From the NCBI GenBank assembly GCA_963736355.1, contig CAVTOO010000007.1, positions 372,001 to 436,000 on the forward strand: a DNA stretch of 64,000 bases, written 5' to 3'. Shown in pieces: positions 28,853 to 37,352 of the stretch (the first letter of the stretch is position 1; each line of letters begins with the position of its first letter). The position numbers and the translations under genes were made by a program. The notes beneath the pieces were generated by a model. The model saw only the letters and a list, made by a program, of their open reading frames with translations, ran no database searches and was not told where the DNA came from. Source of the stretch: CAVTOO01 sp963736355 (GTDB lineage: Bacteria > Pseudomonadota > Alphaproteobacteria > Rhizobiales > Xanthobacteraceae).

Positions 28853-29590
28853 ATGACTGATCAGAACTCCGTGCCGGATCCGCTTTACGGCAGCTATTTG
28901 CATTTCAAGAATTGGAGTGATCCCGATAAGTCGGCGCATCGCTTTTTCCAGATGGAAATCGCGCCACTCAAGCTGCGGCCGGGTGCTCAGATTTTGGAGT
29001 TGGGTTTCGGCGAAGGTCGATTCTTGGATTTCGCGAAGGACAGCGGATACAAGGTCACGGGTGTGGAGATCATCCCGGAATTGGTGGCCAGCGCTGCAAA
29101 GCGAGGTCACACCGTCATACTCGGCGGCCTCGAGGCCCTTGATGGGCTAACTGAACGCTATGACCTGATTATAGCGCTCGACGTGATCGAACATTTGAAC
29201 CGCGATGAGTTGAGCACGTTTTTTCGGCAATGTGCGGTGCTGCTTCGAGCGGATGGAGTGGTCTTTCTCAGATGCCCTAATGGAAACAGTCCCTTCAGCC
29301 TGTTTCATCAGAATGGCGATTTGACGCATCGAAGTTTTTTGAACGATAGAAGTGTCAATCAACTCGCCGAACCCCTGGGATTGCAAGTTACTGTCGCGCG
29401 TAATGCAGGCAGAGACCTCCCTGAAGGGTTGCTCTCTCAGGCGCGTCGCCGGGCCGTGTATCTCTTGCGTGATTTAATTGAGGCGGCAATCGGCTATGCT
29501 TATTTTGGTCGTCGATATCCGATGGACCCCAATATCGTCATGGTCATGGAGCGGATGAATAATCAAGAATTGCCGGAGCAATCACAGTGA
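28853..29590 (+). CDS. Class I SAM-dependent methyltransferase
   Basis: About 245 residues from ATG 28853. The SAM-binding motif is AQILELGFGEGRFLDFAKD, followed by VTGVEIIPELVASAAKRG, and the post-motif YDLIIALDVIEHLNRDELSTFF. The end is LDPNIVMVMERMNN-like. The frame is open to 28661, but the extra 64 residues have no family features. It diverges from galE and is at the right edge of the EPS locus; it may methylate a sugar or lipid intermediate. Confidence 0.8.
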   Translation: MTDQNSVPDPLYGSYLHFKNWSDPDKSAHRFFQMEIAPLKLRPGAQILELGFGEGRFLDFAKDSGYKVTGVEIIPELVASAAKRGHTVILGGLEALDGLTERYDLIIALDVIEHLNRDELSTFFRQCAVLLRADGVVFLRCPNGNSPFSLFHQNGDLTHRSFLNDRSVNQLAEPLGLQVTVARNAGRDLPEGLLSQARRRAVYLLRDLIEAAIGYAYFGRRYPMDPNIVMVMERMNNQELPEQSQ

Positions 29591-29617
29591 CGGCGGAATT
29601 AAATCGGGGAAGGACGA

Positions 29618-29944
29618 GTGACCGAACGACCTTTTGAGCGCTTCGAAGAACAACAGCTTGTTGATGCATGGATCGCAGCATTCAAAACACTGGCTGACGA
29701 CTACACAAGCCGCGAAGCGCTCGCCGACGTCGAACGTCTGGCTGACGAATTTCGTGCCCGTGAAATTAGCGTGCCGACGGCTCGCGTCGCACCTGAGATG
29801 GCGTTAATCGCAAAACAGATGCGGGCGGCTGAAATAAAGAAGGCGCCATCGGTGATTGATGCCGTCCATCGCGGGCTCGACGACGAGCTGATGTCTTTCG
29901 TCGCAGTGCTTAATGCCAATCAAAAACCCTCACCGACGGAATGA
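29618..29944 (+). CDS. Hypothetical small helical protein
   Basis: A 108-residue acidic protein starting at GTG 29618, with an AGGA-type site upstream. It is predicted helical (FEEQQLVDAWIAAFKTLADDY and ADVERLADEFRAREI) with no recognised domain or signal peptide. It follows the methyltransferase gene by 27 bases and may be co-transcribed. Confidence 0.5.
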   Translation: MTERPFERFEEQQLVDAWIAAFKTLADDYTSREALADVERLADEFRAREISVPTARVAPEMALIAKQMRAAEIKKAPSVIDAVHRGLDDELMSFVAVLNANQKPSPTE

Positions 29945-30011
29945 CGCTTCGTCCGATTTATGAAAACTCCCGCCGTATATCTTGCTGCTTTTGCATTCGA
30001 GGAACAAGCCA

Positions 30012-30251
30012 ATGAACTATCTGTTTGATGTCATGGGATACTCTGTGTCCAACTTCCTGGTATCTCACGCCGGCTTTGGAAAAATTCACGTGAATGATGA
30101 ACCGAACGGTCAGGCATTGTCGCGGGGACCGAGTGGAAGCGTAACAGTGTCGCACAATGTGGCAAGCGCTGTGGGAGTGACGGCAGTATTCTTCGGCATT
30201 GCACTGTCCGCTGTCATCGTGCGCCTGCTTCTCGATGCGCTGCAACTGTAA
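30012..30251 (+). CDS. Hypothetical small protein with one C-terminal membrane helix
   Basis: A 79-residue frame (MNYLFDVMGYSVSNFLVSH at the start) ending in a hydrophobic helix (VGVTAVFFGIALSAVIVRLLL). There is no domain match that I recognise. Its 3' half overlaps a minus-strand PIN-like frame (30110-30706), and both cannot be fully functional; the PIN similarity there is confined to bases right of about 30250. Low confidence. Confidence 0.35.
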   Translation: MNYLFDVMGYSVSNFLVSHAGFGKIHVNDEPNGQALSRGPSGSVTVSHNVASAVGVTAVFFGIALSAVIVRLLLDALQL

Positions 30252-30706
30252 TGCACTGTCACCTTTGTGCACACCCGAAGCTCGTCTACCAACTCTTTCA
30301 TTTCAGCATCAGTTAGCGGCTCGAGGACAGCAATCTCGCCTTCCAACCGCTCGATTTCATTTCCTTCTTGATCTACTGCTGAAATACTGAACTCTGGCTC
30401 CGCCTTTCGCAGCTGCTTCACTTCGTCCTGAAGCGCGCGCAAGGCTCTGCTTGAATCATTAGCTTCCGGCGCCAACAACCATTCGTCTGGTATCGGCACG
30501 ATCGCAACACCAACGGCCTTTGCAGATACCATCGGCCCGGTATCGTGTGTCAACACACGAACGTCGTGTTCCGGATGAGCAACATGAAAAGCGCGAGCAA
30601 TCCCGATGAGCTGATCATCGTTGCGTTTATAGTCGAGAGTCGTTGAAAGGCTTTGGTCCGGCCGCACCAGAGACAGAAAGGCAATTTCCTTATTTTCGGC
30701 GCCCAA
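30250..30706 (-). pseudogene. PIN-domain protein remnant
   Basis: The minus frame holds a PIN C-terminal half: YKRNDDQLIGIARAFHVAH (third acidic site), VRVLTHDTGPMVSAKAVGV (fourth acidic site) and VPIPDEWLLAPEA, followed by a charged helix. The N-terminal part with the first catalytic Asp (DTN/DTSVL) is missing upstream, and downstream the frame runs into sequence with low similarity, overlapping the gene at 30012-30251. This looks like a gene truncated at both ends. A short antitoxin partner is not evident. Confidence 0.5.
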
Positions 30707-30925
30707 AGACCGTCTCCGTAAGATCCCAAGCCTGCTGTTGCTGGCATTTCTGGCCTTCTGTGCGCAAGAGCGGGACTGGTTGGCGAAGAAAGCAGTACTG
30801 CCCGGTTAACAACGTCGTTGAACCGGTCTCACAATTCCCAGGAACGGGATTTTTCGCGCCAAAGACAGAGGAGCAATTTTCGCGTTATCGGCGTACAGAG
30901 ACAGTCTCCGCGAAATCACGACGTA
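30653..30925. repeat. Pair of diverged direct repeats
   Basis: The segments at about 30665-30727 and 30860-30922 are clearly related but diverged (roughly two thirds identical by eye), about 195 bases apart. On the minus strand they encode matching peptides (RRSLGAENKEIAFLSLVR and RRLSLYADNAKIAPLSLAR), and the left copy overlaps the start of the PIN remnant. This is probably an old tandem duplication of part of that gene. The area between them has no other feature. Confidence 0.5.
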
Positions 30926-30993
30926 AGAAAAGCCCGCTGTCGGCGGGGCCTTTTCAGCACTTTCTCAGAATTTAGCGGGATCGGCAGACTGGG

Positions 30994-31079
30994 TGGTGGG
31001 GGAGGCAGGACTCGAACCTGCGAAGCCATAAGGCGGCTGATTTACAGTCAGCTCCCTTTGCCACTCGGGACACTCCCCC
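30994..31079 (-). tRNA. tRNA-Tyr (GTA)
   Basis: The minus strand folds into a class II tRNA of 83 bases plus an encoded CCA (30994-30996). The acceptor stem is GGGGGAG paired with CTCCCCC. The anticodon arm is ACTGTAAAT, giving anticodon GTA. A long variable arm follows (GCCGCCTTATGGCTTC), as expected for bacterial tRNA-Tyr, and the T arm contains GGTTCGAGTCC. No integrase or attachment duplication is seen near its 3' end. Confidence 0.93.
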
Positions 31080-31295
31080 GAAAGTCATTGCCGCAACTGG
31101 CATTTTGACGGTTCGGCCGGCCGTTTGTGCGCTGCCCCCTTCCCGATGGGGACAACCGGCGGCGCTTTATGGTTTTTGCCCCCGACGAAGTCAATCAAAA
31201 ACCGGCGCATAAGGGCCTGCGTCCGGAGGACTTTCCTCCTGTTCCGTCAATCGGTTAAAACGAGATATCCACTCTCCTGACCTCGCCGGGTCCCC

Positions 31296-32720
31296 TTGTC
31301 CGAACCAGCCAAACCCGCTCGCCTCATCACGCGCGCCGATGCCGTCGCGCTCATCGCCTCCGCCGCCTTCTTCATGGAGCTGCTGGACGCGACCATCATC
31401 GTGCCTGCGATCCCGCAGATGGCGGAAAGCTTCGGCACCAGCGCGGTGGCGCTCTCCACCGGCATCTCAGCCTATCTGCTCACGGTCGCGATCTTCATTC
31501 CGGCCAGCGCCTGGCTGACGGAGCGCTTCGGCGCGCGCGCGGTCTTCAGTGTGGCCATCGGCATTTTCACGATCGCCTCGGTGCTGTGCGGGCTCAGCCA
31601 GACGATGACGGAATTCACGCTCGCGCGAATCCTGCAGGGCGTGGGCGGCGCGATGATGTCTCCGGTCGGTCGGCTCGAAGTCCTGCGCCGGACCGACAAG
31701 TCGCAGCTGCTGCGCGCCATCGCTTTCCTGACATGGCCCGGCCTCGCCGCCTTCGCGGTCGGCCCGCCGCTCGGCGGTTTTCTCGCCAGCTACGCGTCCT
31801 GGCCGTGGATCTTCTACGTCAACGTGCCGATCGGCATCATCGGCATCGTGCTGGTGCTGACGTTCTTCGACAAAGGTTCGACAGCCGTACGGCGCCCGTT
31901 CGATTTTGTGGGTTTCCTCAGCATCGGCGGCGCGCTCGCCTGCCTGCTGTATGGATTCGAGCGCCTCGGCCATCGGCAGGAATGGCAATGGGCCATGGTC
32001 TTCATCAGCGTCGGGCTGGTGCTGGCCTTGTTCGCGATCCGCCACATGCGACGGCACCCCTCGCCGCTGCTGACGCTCGAGCCCTTCGAGATCAGGACTT
32101 TCGCCATCGGCAATATTCACGGCGGCACGTTCTTTCGCATGCAGGTCGGGGCCATCGCTTTCGCGCTGCCGGTAATGCTGCAGGTCGGCCTGGGCTACAG
32201 CGCCTTCGAGTTGGGGCTTTTGATCTTCGTGTTCCTGATGGGCGATCTGTCGTCGAAGAGTTATGCCAATCAGCTGTTGCGGCGCTTCGGCTACAAGAAC
32301 GTGCTCGTGTATGACAGCCTGCTGATCGCACTGTCGACATTGACGCTCATGGCGCTCACGGTCTCGACACCGCTGTGGATCCTGCTGCCGATCCTGTTCG
32401 CCGCAGGCTCTATCCGGTCCATTCAATTTTCGGCTTTGAATTCGCTGAACTTCGCCGACGTGCCGCGAGAGCAGATGAACGTCGCCTCGACGCTGACAAG
32501 CATGAGCCAGCAGGTCACGATGGCGGCGGGCGTCTCGCTTGCGGCGGTCACGCTCAATTTATCGCTGATGCTGCGCGGTGAGACATCCGGCGCCCTGTCG
32601 CTGTTCGATTTCCGGGTGACCCTGGCCTTAAGCGCCTTGCTGGCGCTCATTATTATGGTCGTCTATATACGGATGCCTTCAAATGCCGGCGCAAACGTCA
32701 CCGGCTACAAGCGCGAGTGA
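31296..32720 (+). CDS. MFS drug-type efflux transporter (DHA2/EmrB-like)
   Basis: A 474-residue polytopic protein of the major facilitator superfamily. It has the MFS motif C-like region LLDATIIVPAIPQMAESFG in the first helix, motif A-like AWLTERFGARAVF, and ARILQGVGGAMMSPVG in helix 4, features of the 14-helix DHA2 drug/proton antiporters. The start is TTG 31296 (SEPAKPARLITRADAV). It is followed without gap by rlmB (the stop at 32720 is two bases before the rlmB ATG), so the two are probably co-transcribed. The substrate is unknown. Confidence 0.88.
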   Translation: MSEPAKPARLITRADAVALIASAAFFMELLDATIIVPAIPQMAESFGTSAVALSTGISAYLLTVAIFIPASAWLTERFGARAVFSVAIGIFTIASVLCGLSQTMTEFTLARILQGVGGAMMSPVGRLEVLRRTDKSQLLRAIAFLTWPGLAAFAVGPPLGGFLASYASWPWIFYVNVPIGIIGIVLVLTFFDKGSTAVRRPFDFVGFLSIGGALACLLYGFERLGHRQEWQWAMVFISVGLVLALFAIRHMRRHPSPLLTLEPFEIRTFAIGNIHGGTFFRMQVGAIAFALPVMLQVGLGYSAFELGLLIFVFLMGDLSSKSYANQLLRRFGYKNVLVYDSLLIALSTLTLMALTVSTPLWILLPILFAAGSIRSIQFSALNSLNFADVPREQMNVASTLTSMSQQVTMAAGVSLAAVTLNLSLMLRGETSGALSLFDFRVTLALSALLALIIMVVYIRMPSNAGANVTGYKRE

Positions 32721-32722
32721 CG

Positions 32723-33542
32723 ATGAGCGACCGACCGGGCTACAGAGGACAGAAATTCGGCCAGCGCTTCGGCGGCAAGGGCCCGCGCGACCGCCGTGAC
32801 GACAGGCGGCGCGGCGCCGACAGCCTCGATCACGCCATTCTCTACGGCTGGCATACGGTCGCCGCCGCGCTCGCCAATCCCAAGCGACGCTTCCGCAAGC
32901 TGCTGGTCACCGAGAACATCGCCAAGCGACTGACTGAGGAAGGCCTGACGCTCGCCGGTGACGCCGGAATTGGTGCGGCCCAGCGCCATCGACGCACTGG
33001 TGTCGGCCGATGCCGTGCATCAGGGAATTCTCGCGGAAGTCGATCCGCTGCCCTCACCCGATATCGAGACATTGCCGCAGCACGGCCTCGTGCTGGTGCT
33101 CGACCAGATTACCGATCCGCACAATGTCGGCGCAATCTTCCGTTCGGCCGCCGCCTTCAACGTCGCGGCCATCGTCACCACTGCGCGTCACTCGCCGGAA
33201 GCCACCGGCGTCCTCGCAAAGGCGGCGTCAGGTGCGCTGGAGCACGTGCCGCTGGTTACCGTGCAGAATCTTGCGCGTGCGCTCGATGAGCTGAAGGACC
33301 GCGGCTTCCTGACGGTGGGGCTCGACAGCGAAGGCGACGGAGATCTGGGCGCGATCAAGCTCACCGATCCGCTGGCGCTGGTGCTCGGCGCCGAAGGCAA
33401 GGGCCTGCGGCTGCTGACGCGCCAGACATGCGATGCCGTGGCGCGGCTCGATATGCCGGGCGCAATCAAGAGCCTGAATGTCTCGAATGCCGCGGCGCTG
33501 TCGCTTTACATCGCCGCAAGTCGTCTCGGCCTGATGAAGTAA
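32723..33542 (+). CDS. rlmB: 23S rRNA (guanosine-2'-O-)-methyltransferase RlmB / TrmH family, frameshifted once
   Basis: A SPOUT methyltransferase that 2'-O-methylates G2251 of 23S rRNA. The N-terminal substrate-binding part is ILYGWHTVAAALANPKRRF; after the frame change near 32962 the domain continues as VRPSAIDALVSADAVHQGI, then VLVLDQITDPHNVGAIFRSA, LVLGAEGKGLRLLT and IKSLNVSNAAALSLYIA (the SPOUT knot motifs). The span is one base over a multiple of three, and a doubled G in GCCGGTGACG accounts for it. As given, no single frame encodes the whole enzyme. The conserved ends favour a sequence error. Confidence 0.88.
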
Positions 33543-33546
33543 GACA

Positions 33547-33627
33547 CCTCATCCTGAGGAGCACCTGAGACGTCGCGATGCCTCATCCTGAGGAGCCGTG
33601 CAAAGCACGGCGTCTCGAAGGATGAGG
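33547..33627. repeat. Dispersed palindromic element (CCTCATCCTGAGGAGC type), one full and one partial copy
   Basis: The 16-mer CCTCATCCTGAGGAGC occurs at 33547-33562 and again at 33581-33596. The second copy continues through a CGTGCAAAGCACG hairpin to CGTCTCGAAGGATGAGG at 33627, an inverted complement of its start. This type of repeat is common between genes of Bradyrhizobium and relatives. It sits between the convergent rlmB and the gene at 33641-34003, where it may also act as a terminator. Confidence 0.75.
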
Positions 33628-33640
33628 AAAGGCCAAAGCC

Positions 33641-34003
33641 TCAATAATAAACCCGCAACGCCCGCTGACGGTGATGCGCGTGGACATACGGATAGTTCTT
33701 CGCCACCGGGCCGCCGGAATAGCCGACGCCGTAGCCTCGGACGCCCGGAAAATGCTTGCTCTTGCGGCGCGGGTCGAACACGCGCGGCGCTGAGACCGCG
33801 GCAATCCCGTCATACAGCGGACCCCACTCGACGACATAATGCGGCGGGCGCTTCAGCGGCGCGACCTCATGCTTGTAGTAGACAACCTGCGGCTCGACCG
33901 CGGGCGCATAAGGACCGCAGAACTGCAGGCAGGCGCTGGCCGGCGCCGTTGCGGCCGTCAGGACCGCGCCGGTCAGAACGGCGATGAGAAATGTCTTCGA
34001 CAT
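33641..34003 (-). CDS. Small secreted protein of unknown function
   Basis: A 120-residue protein with a signal peptide (MSKTFLIAVLTGAVLTAATA, cleaved near ASA). The mature part is rich in Tyr, Pro, His and Gly (for example YVVEWGPLYDGIAAV and HFPGVRGYGVGYSGGP), with two early Cys. No known domain is recognised. It is followed upstream on the same strand by another small secreted protein gene. Confidence 0.6.
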   Translation of the reverse strand: MSKTFLIAVLTGAVLTAATAPASACLQFCGPYAPAVEPQVVYYKHEVAPLKRPPHYVVEWGPLYDGIAAVSAPRVFDPRRKSKHFPGVRGYGVGYSGGPVAKNYPYVHAHHRQRALRVYY

Positions 34004-34024
34004 GGTGGAGCCCTCTAGGTGGTT

Positions 34025-34498
34025 CTATGGAATCTGCGGATTGTGCGGCACAGGCCGGTGCGGACCCGGTACGCCGAAGATGACGGGCGGCGGATCGAAC
34101 GGCGGATATTCGGTGACCGGACGCTCCGGCTTGAACTGCACGGACCACTCGCGGCGGAAAGTTTCCGCCCGCGGCGGCAGAGCGCGGTTGCGCGGCGGCT
34201 GGACTTCGAGCCGGCCATAGCCTGGACGGTTTCCGGCGCTGGGAAAATAGCGTCCCGGCAACGGACGGTCGTAAGGTTCAAAGCCCCAGCTCCGCCAGGG
34301 ATAGGTCACGGTCGGCTGGACATGGATCGACCGGGCCAGACCCCAATCGCCCTCGACGACGCCGTATGACGCATCCCGCCCGTTGATGATGACAGGCACG
34401 CCCGGTCGTCCCGGGATGACGATCGCAGGCGCATGGTCGGCCAGCGCCGGAACGACGCAAAACCCCAAAACCGCAGCTGCAACCGACAGGCGACGCAT
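34025..34498 (-). CDS. Small secreted Pro-rich protein of unknown function
   Basis: A 157-residue protein with a signal peptide (MRRLSVAAAVLGFCVVPALA, cleaved near ALADH), followed by a Pro/Arg-rich mature part with IVIPGRPGVPVIINGRDASY and YPPFDPPPVIFGVPGPHRPVP. No domain is recognised. It lies 21 bases upstream of the secreted protein gene at 33641-34003, and the two may form an operon. Confidence 0.6.
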   Translation of the reverse strand: MRRLSVAAAVLGFCVVPALADHAPAIVIPGRPGVPVIINGRDASYGVVEGDWGLARSIHVQPTVTYPWRSWGFEPYDRPLPGRYFPSAGNRPGYGRLEVQPPRNRALPPRAETFRREWSVQFKPERPVTEYPPFDPPPVIFGVPGPHRPVPHNPQIP

Positions 34499-34631
34499 GA
34501 CGCGCTCATTTGATCAAAAGAGCCGTCATTCTAGGCCGCAGGACCCTTAAACCCCCGCCAACGGCAGGGTGGAATCGGCCGATATGCCTAACGAGATGAT
34601 TACAATGCGCCGGCGGCGGGAAATGGATGGG

Positions 34632-34706
34632 TGGTGCCGGATGAGGGGATTGAACCCCCGACCTTCGGTTTACAAAACCGCTGCTCTACCGCTGAGCTAA
34701 TCCGGC
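34632..34706 (-). tRNA. tRNA-Thr (TGT)
   Basis: The minus strand folds into a 72-base tRNA plus an encoded CCA (34632-34634). The acceptor stem is GCCGGAT with ATCCGGC, the D arm has AGCTCAGCGGTAGAGC, and the anticodon loop TTTGTAA gives anticodon TGT. The T arm contains GGTTCAATCC. Confidence 0.93.
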
Positions 34707-34876
34707 CCGGGGGGAGAGCTAGCAGCGCGCACCGCCCCCGACAAGCCAGTTCCTTGGCATTTGTCGAAGGACGGAAACAGCCGCTTAACCGTGACGTTGC
34801 CGGTTCCTGACGGCGCAAGGCGCCGTTAACACGCCTCGCGTTTGATCGCTGGCATTCCATCGAGGCGTTTGCGGTC

Positions 34877-35434
34877 ATGAAATTCTTTGTCGCTCTGTCG
34901 ATTGTCATCGGCCTCGGCTTCCTGGGTGCCGGCTGGATCGCCGACAGCGCGCTGCCCGCGCGTCAGGACGTCGCCGCCGTCACCATGGGTTCAAATGCCA
35001 TCGTGAGTTCAAGAGCAGACCCGCAGCGCTTTGCCATTCAAAGCCAGCAGGATGCCGGCCTCAACGCCATTCGTCAGGCCGCCTACACCGCGGCGACCGC
35101 CTATGCGGCGTCACCCTGCGACACAACCAACAAAGCGAATCTCGTCAGTGCATTTTCGGCTTATGTTGAAGCCGCGCAGATCGCCTATGGCTGCACCATG
35201 GTGTGCTCGACTGACGAAGTTCGCGCGGCGCTGGGCGCATTTTCCACCGCACTTGATACGCGCGTGAAAAAGGCGCTCGCCTTGGCTTTCAAGCGCGGCG
35301 GCGTCTATTCCGCCGATCTTCCGCTGAAAACCAGACTGGCGATTGGCTACAGCGACCCCGGCGGATCGGAAGCGCAATGTTCCGGCCCGACCCGAAAGCC
35401 ACCGATCACAGGCCGCTCCTGGACAAGAAGCTGA
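34877..35434 (+). CDS. Hypothetical exported or membrane-anchored protein
   Basis: A 185-residue protein with an N-terminal hydrophobic segment (MKFFVALSIVIGLGFLGAGW, then an Ala-rich stretch), a middle helical region with two Cys pairs (SPCDTTNKANL and GCTMVCSTDEV) and a basic C-terminal tail (SGPTRKPPITGRSWTRS). The tail is out of character with the rest and could result from another frame shift near 35390. No family is recognised. It follows the tRNA-Thr gene and precedes the EamA gene. Confidence 0.5.
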   Translation: MKFFVALSIVIGLGFLGAGWIADSALPARQDVAAVTMGSNAIVSSRADPQRFAIQSQQDAGLNAIRQAAYTAATAYAASPCDTTNKANLVSAFSAYVEAAQIAYGCTMVCSTDEVRAALGAFSTALDTRVKKALALAFKRGGVYSADLPLKTRLAIGYSDPGGSEAQCSGPTRKPPITGRSWTRS

Positions 35435-35526
35435 CCGGTAAGATGCGCACCTGATCTGCCGCCATATCCATCGCGACATCGCTCCGCGGCTTTGCCAACA
35501 GACTGCAAACATGACAAGAGGACGCC

Positions 35527-36390
35527 ATGCGTCCTCATCACATCGCCCTCGCCGTGCTGATCGCCGCCATCTGGGGCTTCAACTTCACGGTAATCCGCAC
35601 CGGTCTCGACGGAATGCCGCCGCTGCTCCTGAACGCGCTGCGTTTTACGCTTGCGGGTCTGCCGGCGCTGTTCCTGCCGCGACCGGCGATGCCTTGGTGG
35701 CGGCTCGGCGCCATTGCCGCGACGCTGTTCTTCGGCCAGTTCGTCTTCCTGCTCAACGCCATGGTGATGGGCCTGCCGGCGGGATTGGCCTCGATCGTTC
35801 TACAGTCGCAGGCGCTGTTCACGATCATGCTCGCGGCGCTGTGGCTGCGCGAACGGCCCTCGCCGCGCCAGTTGATCGGCTTGGCGCTCACCGTGTGCGG
35901 ATTGCTGCTGATTGCGATCACTGCAGGCGGCCGCGCGGCGGACGTCACCGCCATAGGATTGATCCTGTGTCTCGCCGGCGCGCTGAGCTGGGCGGCCGGC
36001 AATCTCTTCATGCGCGGCGCACCGGCGGGCGCGCTTCTGTCCGTCGTGACCTGGGCGAGTCTTCTCGTCGCCGGACCGTTCTTTCTGTTGTCGTTCCTGA
36101 TCGACGGACGCGAGACCGTTGCAACGGTGCTGTCGCATCTCGACGCCCCGCGCATCGGCGCCGTCCTTTATCTTGCGTGCATCGCCACCATCATCGGCTA
36201 TTCGCTCTGGGGAATGTTGCTGCGGATCTATCCCGCGAGCACCGTTGCGCCGTTCTCGCTGCTCGTGCCTGTGTTCGGCATGGCGTCGGCGACGATATTT
36301 CTTGGCGAACAGTTCGGGCCGTTACGTCTCGCCGGCGCGGCATTGCTGCTCGCAGGCCTTGCGGTGATTGTCGTTCCCAAGAAAACCTAA
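35527..36390 (+). CDS. EamA/DMT-family transporter
   Basis: A 287-residue protein with ten hydrophobic segments in two EamA repeats, the plan of drug/metabolite transporters such as RhtA, YdcZ or YedA. It begins MRPHHIALAVLIAAIWGFNF (EamA motif WGxNF) and the second half repeats this (GAALLLAGLAVIVVPKK at the end). ATG 35527 was chosen. It is an exporter at the inner membrane, of amino acids or small metabolites in most family members; the substrate is not predictable. The stop at 36390 overlaps the convergent lipoprotein gene by four bases. Confidence 0.88.
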   Translation: MRPHHIALAVLIAAIWGFNFTVIRTGLDGMPPLLLNALRFTLAGLPALFLPRPAMPWWRLGAIAATLFFGQFVFLLNAMVMGLPAGLASIVLQSQALFTIMLAALWLRERPSPRQLIGLALTVCGLLLIAITAGGRAADVTAIGLILCLAGALSWAAGNLFMRGAPAGALLSVVTWASLLVAGPFFLLSFLIDGRETVATVLSHLDAPRIGAVLYLACIATIIGYSLWGMLLRIYPASTVAPFSLLVPVFGMASATIFLGEQFGPLRLAGAALLLAGLAVIVVPKKT

Positions 36391-36809
36391 CGCGTCAGCC
36401 TCTCAAGCTCGGGGAACGGCGTATAGGTCGCGTCGCGGCAGAATTCGCCGGCGCGTTCCATCAACTGATCGAAACGCCCTTCGAAAAAGATCGCCAGACG
36501 ATCGGACACCCCCGCATAGCCGCCGTTGGCATTACGGGGGTTGTAGCGCACGCACACGACATAACGCTGGCGGCCGTCCATCGAACGAGACTGCGGCTGC
36601 GAAATCGCGGCATCGCGAATGCCGCGCGGGTCGTTGAGGTACGTCTTCATGAAGTCGACGATATCGGCGCGGTAATTCGCCGGCACGATCTGCTCGCCGG
36701 AACGGTCGGTGCCAAGCCTGAAATCGGGATTTGTTGCGCCACCGCAGCCCGTCAGCGCCACCGTCGCGGCGAAGAGCAAGGCATTCGCAGATAATCGATT
36801 TATTCGCAT
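36387..36809 (-). CDS. Putative small lipoprotein
   Basis: A 140-residue protein with a lipoprotein signal peptide (MRINRLSANALLFAATVALTGCG; lipobox LTGC, so Cys near residue 22 would be lipidated). The mature part has YRADIVDFMKTYLNDPRGIRDAAIS and RYVVCVRYNPRNANG, similar to small uncharacterised rhizobial lipoproteins. ATG 36809 was chosen to fit the signal peptide; the frame opens at 36830. It converges with the EamA gene and diverges from the riboswitch transcript. Confidence 0.7.
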   Translation of the reverse strand: MRINRLSANALLFAATVALTGCGGATNPDFRLGTDRSGEQIVPANYRADIVDFMKTYLNDPRGIRDAAISQPQSRSMDGRQRYVVCVRYNPRNANGGYAGVSDRLAIFFEGRFDQLMERAGEFCRDATYTPFPELERLTR

Positions 36810-36927
36810 CTGTGTCCTGTTGTCCTGCATCGACTTTCATCATGAAATTTCTCGCCGTCAACCGTACAGATTTCCGCCGCTGGCGATTGACAAGCCCTCT
36901 CCTCATCGCTTCATTGTGGGCTACGGC

Positions 36928-37130
36928 CCAGGTGCCGGCCTTCACCAGCCGGCTAATAGGGAATCCGGTGCTGCCGACCGCTCGAACGTCAGAGTTCTGA
37001 CGCCGGGCACGGCGAATCCGGAGCTGCCCCCGCAACTGTCAGCGGCGAGCGGTTGTTCATCAAGCCACTGGGCGCAATCCCGGGAAGGCGAACAACAGCG
37101 ACGACCCGCAAGCCAGGAGACCTGCCTGAG
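36928..37130 (+). promoter_or_regulatory. Cobalamin riboswitch upstream of a TonB receptor
   Basis: The class-defining parts appear in order: GGTGCC (36931), AGGGAATCCGGTGC, the B12-box core GGAGCTGCCCCCGCAACTGT (about 37019-37040), the CCACTG...GGGAAGG region, and AGCCAGGAGACCTGCC near 37111-37126. The element lies about 220 bases before the receptor gene at 37353. Binding of adenosylcobalamin or another cobalamin usually represses such genes. Confidence 0.9.
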
Positions 37131-37314
37131 CTCGTCATCCTTCCATCGCACGGGGCGTGCGCATGGGGCGGTCTTCCGCAGCGGTGACTTCGTGTCCGAT
37201 GCGAAGGCCGTGCGGGTTTATCCCCCGACTTTCGAGCGATGATGTCACCGGAATGCGCCTTGGCGCAGGCCGACGCATCTATCGACGCGCTTTCGCAGCG
37301 GACGGTTGTTCATT

Positions 37315-37335
37315 GAAGCACCCAATGGGTGCTTC
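37315..37335 (+). promoter_or_regulatory. Perfect hairpin just before the receptor start codon
   Basis: GAAGCACCC, loop AAT, GGGTGCTTC: a 9-bp perfect stem ending 17 bases before ATG 37353. There is no T-run, so it is probably not an intrinsic terminator. It lies downstream of the cobalamin aptamer and could be part of its expression platform or a stem that affects ribosome access. That role is inference. Confidence 0.5.
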
Positions 37336-37352
37336 GTGCGGGGATTGCGTCG

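Noticed and set aside
30994..31079. Integration site at the tRNA-Tyr gene
   Set aside because: No integrase gene and no duplicated tRNA 3' end seen nearby; the PIN remnant alone is not enough.
31467..32426. 319-codon antisense frame in the MFS gene
   Set aside because: Shadow of the transporter; charged, repetitive composition without motifs.
33547..33627. CRISPR-like array
   Set aside because: Only two copies of a palindromic motif with an 18-base gap; matches a dispersed intergenic repeat, with no spacer series or cas genes.
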